Below are positions 59,532 to 64,000 of a stretch of 64,000 nucleotides of DNA, one piece after another. The stretch's first letter is position 1. Each line of letters begins with the position of its first letter. The DNA lies in contig NZ_CM016730.1 in NCBI RefSeq assembly GCF_005796225.1, forward strand, positions 62,001 to 126,000, in the 5' to 3' direction. The position numbers were made by a program, and so were the translations under genes. Under the pieces are notes generated by a model, which had not been told where the DNA came from, ran no database searches, and saw only the letters and a list, made by a program, of their open reading frames with translations. The stretch is from Pseudarthrobacter sp. NamE5 (GTDB lineage: Bacteria > Actinomycetota > Actinomycetes > Actinomycetales > Micrococcaceae).

Positions 59532-60794
59532 ATGATGCCCAGTCCCATGGAAAAACTGGCAGGACTGGATGAACTCTCACCGGCCCTTAAACAGGTCCCG
59601 ATTTTCGTTCTGTTTGTGCTGGCGGCAGTAATGAGCGCCTGGATCAGCACGCTGACTGTCAGCAGTTGGCCGGCTCTGACGGCGGGCGCGGTGCTGGTCA
59701 CAGTGGCAACGGTGCTGGCGGCCTTTTTCACACGGCCAGCACTTGCCCGTTTCGCCAGCATCGTACCGGCGCTGGACTTCCTTGCCGCCGGCGCCCTGCG
59801 CCACGGTACCGGGGAAAGCCAGTCCATCTACGCCTCCCTGGTTCTCCTGCCCGTGCTCTGGTTCGCCTCCATGAACGGGCGGCGCTATGTGGGCTACGCG
59901 GTGGCAGGAGCAGCGACCGCCATCCTCGTTCCATTCGCGCTGGGTTCAACAATCGGTAATAACCCGAACGAGCTCTTGCGGGGCCTGTACAGCATGCTGA
60001 TCTTCGCCCTGGCCGCCGCAGTCGTGAACGAACTCGCCCGCAGGGCCCGCCAGAAGCTTACCGCCGCCCGGGAGCAGGCCGCGACCGCGACAGAGGAACT
60101 CAGCCGGGCAGCGCAGATCCAACGCTTCCTCCTGCCCCGGGGTGCCGCTCCCCTGCCCGGATATGAGACCGCAGGGGCGTGCCTTCCTTCCAAAGCCGTC
60201 GGTGGCGACTTCTTCGACTGGTACCTCATCGACGGGGGCCTGGCCTTCACCTTAGGTGACGTGATGGGCAAAGGCGCCGGAGCCGGAATGATCGCAGCAA
60301 CCACCAGAGCCGTCATCCGCAGCGCAAAAAACAGCCGCGACCCGGTCAGCGCAGTGGCCCTCACCGCCGATTGCTTCGCCACCGACCTGGACCAGGCTTC
60401 ATCCTTCGCGACCCTGTTCCATGCAAGGCTCCGCGCCGAGGACGGCCGGGTACTGTTCGCCGACGCCGGACACGGCCTAACCCTCCTGATCCGCGCGAAC
60501 CGTACCTGGGAACGCCTCGCCTCCAGAGACCTTCCAGTAGGCCTGATGCCGGATACCCAATGGGAGTCCCACGAAATCCTGCTCAACCCCGGAGACATGA
60601 TCGTCAGCTTCAGCGATGGGATTCTGGACCTGTACGACGGCACCCTGGCCGCGATCAGCGACGTCGCGCAACTGGCCCTCTCCGCCTCATCAGCAAGGGA
60701 CGTCGTGGACTTCGTCACGGCCAAGGCCACCGAAAACAGCAACCCCGACGACGTCACCGTCCTCGCCATTCGCAGGGAACCTTTACCCTCCTAG
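59532..60794 (+). CDS. PP2C-type (SpoIIE domain) membrane phosphatase
   Basis: 420 residues. Four or five N-terminal helices (IFVLFVLAAVMSAWISTLTV; LTAGAVLVTVATVLAAFF; RYVGYAVAGAATAILVPFAL; YSMLIFALAAAVVNELARRA) and a coiled coil (AREQAATATEELSRAAQIQR) lead to an RsbU/SpoIIE domain (SKAVGGDFFDWYLIDGGLAF; TLGDVMGKGAGAGMIAATTR; VSFSDGILDLYDG; NSNPDDVTVLAIRR). It would dephosphorylate the STAS protein on a membrane signal. It may control the GH26/glycosyltransferase genes downstream (inference). Confidence 0.92.
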   Translation: MMPSPMEKLAGLDELSPALKQVPIFVLFVLAAVMSAWISTLTVSSWPALTAGAVLVTVATVLAAFFTRPALARFASIVPALDFLAAGALRHGTGESQSIYASLVLLPVLWFASMNGRRYVGYAVAGAATAILVPFALGSTIGNNPNELLRGLYSMLIFALAAAVVNELARRARQKLTAAREQAATATEELSRAAQIQRFLLPRGAAPLPGYETAGACLPSKAVGGDFFDWYLIDGGLAFTLGDVMGKGAGAGMIAATTRAVIRSAKNSRDPVSAVALTADCFATDLDQASSFATLFHARLRAEDGRVLFADAGHGLTLLIRANRTWERLASRDLPVGLMPDTQWESHEILLNPGDMIVSFSDGILDLYDGTLAAISDVAQLALSASSARDVVDFVTAKATENSNPDDVTVLAIRREPLPS

Positions 60795-61155
60795 CCGCTC
60801 AGCTTCGCCAGGGAACAGCGCAACAACCCTGGAGATCCAGAATGCCGGTTTTCCTGGTGGCAGGAAGAGGGCGGCGTGGGCTCTGACAGCGGACGGAGAC
60901 GCCGCAGCTACGCGGCCCGGGGGAAGCCACAGGATCTGCACAGGATCTGCCGAGGATTCCGCTTTTTTCCGTCCGCGGGCCAAGCCCTTTGCCACCATTG
61001 TCTGGTGGCCCCTTTCCTGCACTTCGCGTTAGTGCTTGCACATGTGTGGATGAATTGGGCATACGAGGTCTCGGTGGCCTGCGGTTGAGCACCTCTCAGC
61101 GGGTTGTCCGGGGCCACACTAGTCAGCCCTGTATGAGGGCCCAAAGTTTCCATTG
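60795..61155. other. intergenic region without recognised features
   Basis: 360 bases between the phosphatase gene and the GH26 gene. No coding frame with family features, terminator or repeat was found. It should contain the promoter of the GH26 and glycosyltransferase genes. Confidence 0.4.
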
Positions 61156-62484
61156 ATGCTGGGGAGTGCTGTGCAAAAGAATCGTTTAGTCAGGCTGGTC
61201 GTGTCCGGTCTTGTTATGTCGCTGGCCGTGTTGCTCGGTATCGGCGTGCCCGCCGAGGCCGCCGGGCGCCCCGCTGTCACGCTCAGCACCTCCAGCGGAC
61301 CAGCGGGCGCATCGGTCACGGTGACCGGTTCCGGCTTCGCCCGCCACACATCGGGAACGGTGACAGCCGGATCATCGACCGTTCCATTCACCACCGAAGC
61401 CACCGGCTCCTTCACGGCTGCCGTCACTATCCCGGCCACCTCCTCCGCAACGGTCACTGTCACGGCCACGGCCGGAAAGCGCTCCGCGTCCGCGGATTAC
61501 ACCGTGACCTATAGCCCGGCTTCCCTCAAGGCCGGCCAGCAGGCCACAGCCGCCGGTGATACGCCCGTGACCATGGCCGCCCGAACCGGGACGACAACCA
61601 CAACGACATTGCCGCCGAAGAGCTCCGACACCCTTCGCTTCGGCGTTTCCACCCCCGGCGGCCCGCTGGCCTCAAGCGAACTGGATGCCGTGGCCACCCT
61701 GGTCAATGAAAGCCCCTCGATCGTGTTGTCCTTCAAGGACTTCAGCCAGGCCGCACCCATCGCGGACCTGAACGCCGTCCACGCCCGCGGGGCGACGAGC
61801 CTGATCACTTGGGAGCCGTGGCTGTGGAGCGGGAACGGCGCCAACCAGCCCGCCTACGCCCTGGACCGCATTACGGCCGGAGACTACGACAGCTACATCC
61901 GGCAATGGGGCACGTCACTGGCTTCCTGGGGCAAGCCGGTGATGCTCAGGTTCGCCCATGAAATGAACGGCAACTGGTACCCCTGGGCTGAGGCTGCCAA
62001 CGGAAACGGCACCGGCGACTACGTCGCGGCCTGGCGCCACGTCCACGATGTTGTGGCCTCCACCGGAGCTTCAAACGTTCAGTGGGTCTGGGCACCGAAT
62101 GTCCCGTACTGGGGTTCCACTGCGCTGGCCGGGCTCTACCCCGGCGCCGGCTACGTCGACGTCGTGGCCCTGGACGGCTACAACTGGGGCACATCGCAGT
62201 CATGGAGTTCCTGGGCCTCACCCTCGGCACTCTTTGGTGAAGGCCTCAGCGCGCTCCGCAGCCTCGCGCCGGGCAAGCCGATCATCATCTCCGAAACCGC
62301 CTCGGCCGAAGCCGGAGGGTCAAAGGCCAGCTGGAACACCGACCTGGTCTCCTACCTGGCAGCCCAGTCCGACGTCACCGGCTTCGTCTGGTTCCACCAC
62401 AACAAGGAAGTCGACTGGCGGATCAACAGCTCCACCAGCTCAACAAACGCCCTCAAGACCGCCCTGGCCGCCAGAAACTCCTAA
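61156..62484 (+). CDS. secreted GH26-family glycoside hydrolase with N-terminal Ig-like domain
   Basis: 442 residues; a GTG at 61171 with GGGGAG upstream is an alternative start. A signal peptide (VVSGLVMSLAVLLGIGVPAE, AAG) is followed by an Ig/IPT-like domain (~40-125), a Thr-rich linker and a GH26 catalytic barrel. The acid/base Glu is in MLRFAHEMNGNWYPWAEAAN and the nucleophile Glu in KPIIISETASAE; WVWAPN and FVWFHHNKEVDWRI support the family. GH26 enzymes cleave mannans or mixed glucans. It lies directly upstream of a cellulose-synthase-like gene and may process the polymer. Confidence 0.9.
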   Translation: MLGSAVQKNRLVRLVVSGLVMSLAVLLGIGVPAEAAGRPAVTLSTSSGPAGASVTVTGSGFARHTSGTVTAGSSTVPFTTEATGSFTAAVTIPATSSATVTVTATAGKRSASADYTVTYSPASLKAGQQATAAGDTPVTMAARTGTTTTTTLPPKSSDTLRFGVSTPGGPLASSELDAVATLVNESPSIVLSFKDFSQAAPIADLNAVHARGATSLITWEPWLWSGNGANQPAYALDRITAGDYDSYIRQWGTSLASWGKPVMLRFAHEMNGNWYPWAEAANGNGTGDYVAAWRHVHDVVASTGASNVQWVWAPNVPYWGSTALAGLYPGAGYVDVVALDGYNWGTSQSWSSWASPSALFGEGLSALRSLAPGKPIIISETASAEAGGSKASWNTDLVSYLAAQSDVTGFVWFHHNKEVDWRINSSTSSTNALKTALAARNS

Positions 62485-62502
62485 CTCTAACCATCAGTCG
62501 GG

Positions 62503-62534
62503 CCGCATCCCTTGGAAACTCTCAGGGGATGCGG
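62503..62534. terminator. hairpin between GH26 and glycosyltransferase genes
   Basis: CCGCATCCC and GGGATGCGG flank a 14-base loop. There is no T run; it may attenuate or process the transcript rather than end it. Confidence 0.4.
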
Positions 62535-62560
62535 TCCGGCGAACCGAAGCTGAGGTTTGA

Positions 62561-64000
62561 GTGGGACGCTTCTTCAATCACCAACTCCTTGTCCGGGTCC
62601 TGACCACCCTGACAATCATCCTGGGCGTGAACTACATAACCTGGCGATGGCTGTTCTCGGTGAACTGGCCAAGTGCCTGGATCGGCGTCCCGCTCGTTCT
62701 GGTCGAAACCTACAGCCTCATCGATTGCTTCCTCTTCGGTCTCACCATGTGGCGGCTTCGGGAACGAGAAACACCCCCGGCACCGCCCGAGGACCTCAGC
62801 GTGGACGTATTCATCACCACCTACAACGAACCCATCGACCTGGTCATGACGACGGCCGTCGCCGCCCTGGGCATCAGGTACCCGCACAACACCTGGATCC
62901 TTGATGACGGCGGCCGGCCCGCCATGCAGCAGGCCGCCGCAGAAGCCGGCATCGGCTACATCACCCGTTCCCCGGAATGGGACAACCGGCCACGGCACGC
63001 AAAGGCCGGAAACCTCAATAACGCCCTTGCCGCCACCCAGGGCGAATTCCTTTTGATCCTGGACGCGGACCAGATCCCGGAACCGGTAATCCTGGACCGC
63101 ATGCTGGGCCACTTCACGAACGAAAAAGTCGCACTGGTACAGACTCCGCAATGGTTCTACAACGTCGATGACACGGACATCCTGGGGAGCCAGGCGCCGT
63201 TGTTTTATGGCCCGATCCAGCAGGGCAAGGACGGCTGGAACGCGGCCTTCTTCTGCGGCTCCAACGCCCTGATCAGGCGAGAGGCGCTCATGCAGGTCGG
63301 GATCACCTGGTACGTCCACGGTGTCCGGACCACTGTTGGACAGACCCTCAAGGCCGGAGACAGGGTCATTGCCCGGGCCCGCGCCGAACATGCCGCATCA
63401 GGCGTGCATGTAACCCGCGCCCTGGCCGCCGTTGGCCGGGCCGTACGCTCGGCCCGCAAAGAGCTACGCGGGAACACACCGGTCGGGACCGTCACCTACG
63501 ACTTCCAACGAAAAGTCGATGCGGCCGCACGAACCATCGTGACCGCGGACCTTGCCGCCATCCAGGCGGACCTGGAGGAAATCCAGCGGCTCAGCGGCAC
63601 GCCCTCCCCCACAAAAGGATTCAACCGCGATGACGTGGTGGACCGTCTGGCCAGGCGCGACTGGTCACCCATCGGCGCCATCGGCCCCGTCCGCAGGATG
63701 GTCCGCGCCATGGACGTGGACCGTTCAGATTAGGCCATCCCGATCATGCCGATGGCCACCAACTCCGTCACCGAGGACATGGCCACCTGTATGCGCCTGC
63801 ACGCCCAGGGCTGGGAAAGCGTCTATCACCACGAAATCCTGGCCAAGGGCCTCGCCCCTGAAGATCTTCGAACGATGATCACCCAGCGGCTGCGCTGGGC
63901 CCAGGGCACCATGCAGGTGTTCATGCGGGAGAACCCGCTGCTGCAAAAGGGACTCAGTGCAGGGCAGCGCCTGATGTACTTCTCCACGATGTGGAGCTAC
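62561..64000 (+). pseudogene. cellulose-synthase-like glycosyltransferase (GT2) with in-frame TAG; runs off window
   Basis: From a GTG at 62561: two N-terminal helices, then the GT2 domain with VDVFITTYNEPIDLVMTTAV, NTWILDDGGRPAM, AKAGNLNNALAATQGEFLLI, LDADQIPEPVILDRM and AAFFCGSNALIRREALMQVG. A TAG at 63731-63733 follows VRAMDVDRSD. The same frame continues past it as AIPIMPMATNSVTEDMATCM, the TED acceptor motif, then QRLRWAQGTMQVF, the QxxRW motif. An insert of about 130 residues lies between the donor and acceptor motifs. A GAG or CAG to TAG change would cut off the catalytic base and QxxRW unless read through. Confidence 0.8.

Noticed and set aside
1-64000. tRNA, rRNA or tmRNA genes
   Set aside because: No cloverleaf with a GGTTCGANTCC-type T-arm and no rRNA signature stretches were noticed by eye. 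A covariance search could still reveal one.

Overview
The window is high-GC DNA from an actinobacterium, most likely Arthrobacter or a close Micrococcaceae relative. The reasons are GTG/TTG starts, ATGA-coupled genes, ECF sigma/anti-sigma pairs, actinobacterial small-protein families and an Azt-type zinc regulon. The left 39 kb is accessory DNA: plasmid-type genes, recombinases, insertion sequences and decayed genes. The right 25 kb looks more like ordinary chromosomal or megaplasmid backbone.

1-6.9 kb: the 5' end of a tyrosine recombinase, a ParB-like protein, a DUF4192 protein, a DprA-like protein and a serine recombinase, all read leftwards. A ~330 bp repeat precedes ParB, DUF4192 and (in divergent form) dprA; two copies are base-identical. 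More degraded copies lie near 2.8, 27.3, 29.7 and 38.3 kb.

7-25.8 kb: the most unusual part. About 22 short modules, mostly single genes on either strand, are separated by recurring palindromic sequences. Motif A has nested arms GTGTCTCAAAACC and GTGCCTCAAAACGCTAG. Motif B is a ~28 bp palindrome centred on GGATCC with arms TGCCCGTAAG. A 56 bp block C occurs twice here and once at 46.8 kb. B commonly lies 10-40 bp before A, and the pair sits after a gene. The payload is rich in immunity-like families (Tdi1/DUF1851, DUF2750, DUF6924-, DUF6278- and DUF6228-like), small membrane proteins and lipoproteins, plus two sigma/anti-sigma operons and an HxlR-SDR-RidA group. The serine recombinase lies at the left edge and reads away from the array, beside an A-like hairpin, much as an integron integrase sits beside its cassettes. 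I infer a serine-recombinase cassette array. This rests on sequence pattern and layout only.

25.8-39 kb: an insertion-sequence graveyard with an intact IS110 and its long upstream non-coding end (candidate bridge RNA), a frameshifted second IS110-family element, a frameshifted IS30 plus an IS30 fragment, a tyrosine recombinase whose N-terminus is IS110-derived, a DNA ligase stump, and a copy of an array gene with an in-frame stop.

39.1-45.7 kb: a zinc-starvation regulon (zinc-free L36, a COG0523 protein, AztA, AztB, two AztD, AztC, and a truncated His-rich protein) with Zur-like operators. It is cut by a Tn402-like transposon relic whose TGTCATTTTC end stops 46 bp from the third block C.

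47-64 kb: a sigma/anti-sigma pair, an APH-like kinase, an ArsR/SRPBCC-VOC/DinB operon, a beta-lactamase locus laid out like Streptomyces cacaoi blaL-blaA-blaB, an STAS/RsbW/SpoIIE-phosphatase module, a GH26 enzyme and a cellulose-synthase-like glycosyltransferase carrying an in-frame TAG. Many genes in the window carry single-base frameshifts. These may reflect real decay, or homopolymer errors in the assembly; the sequence alone cannot decide.
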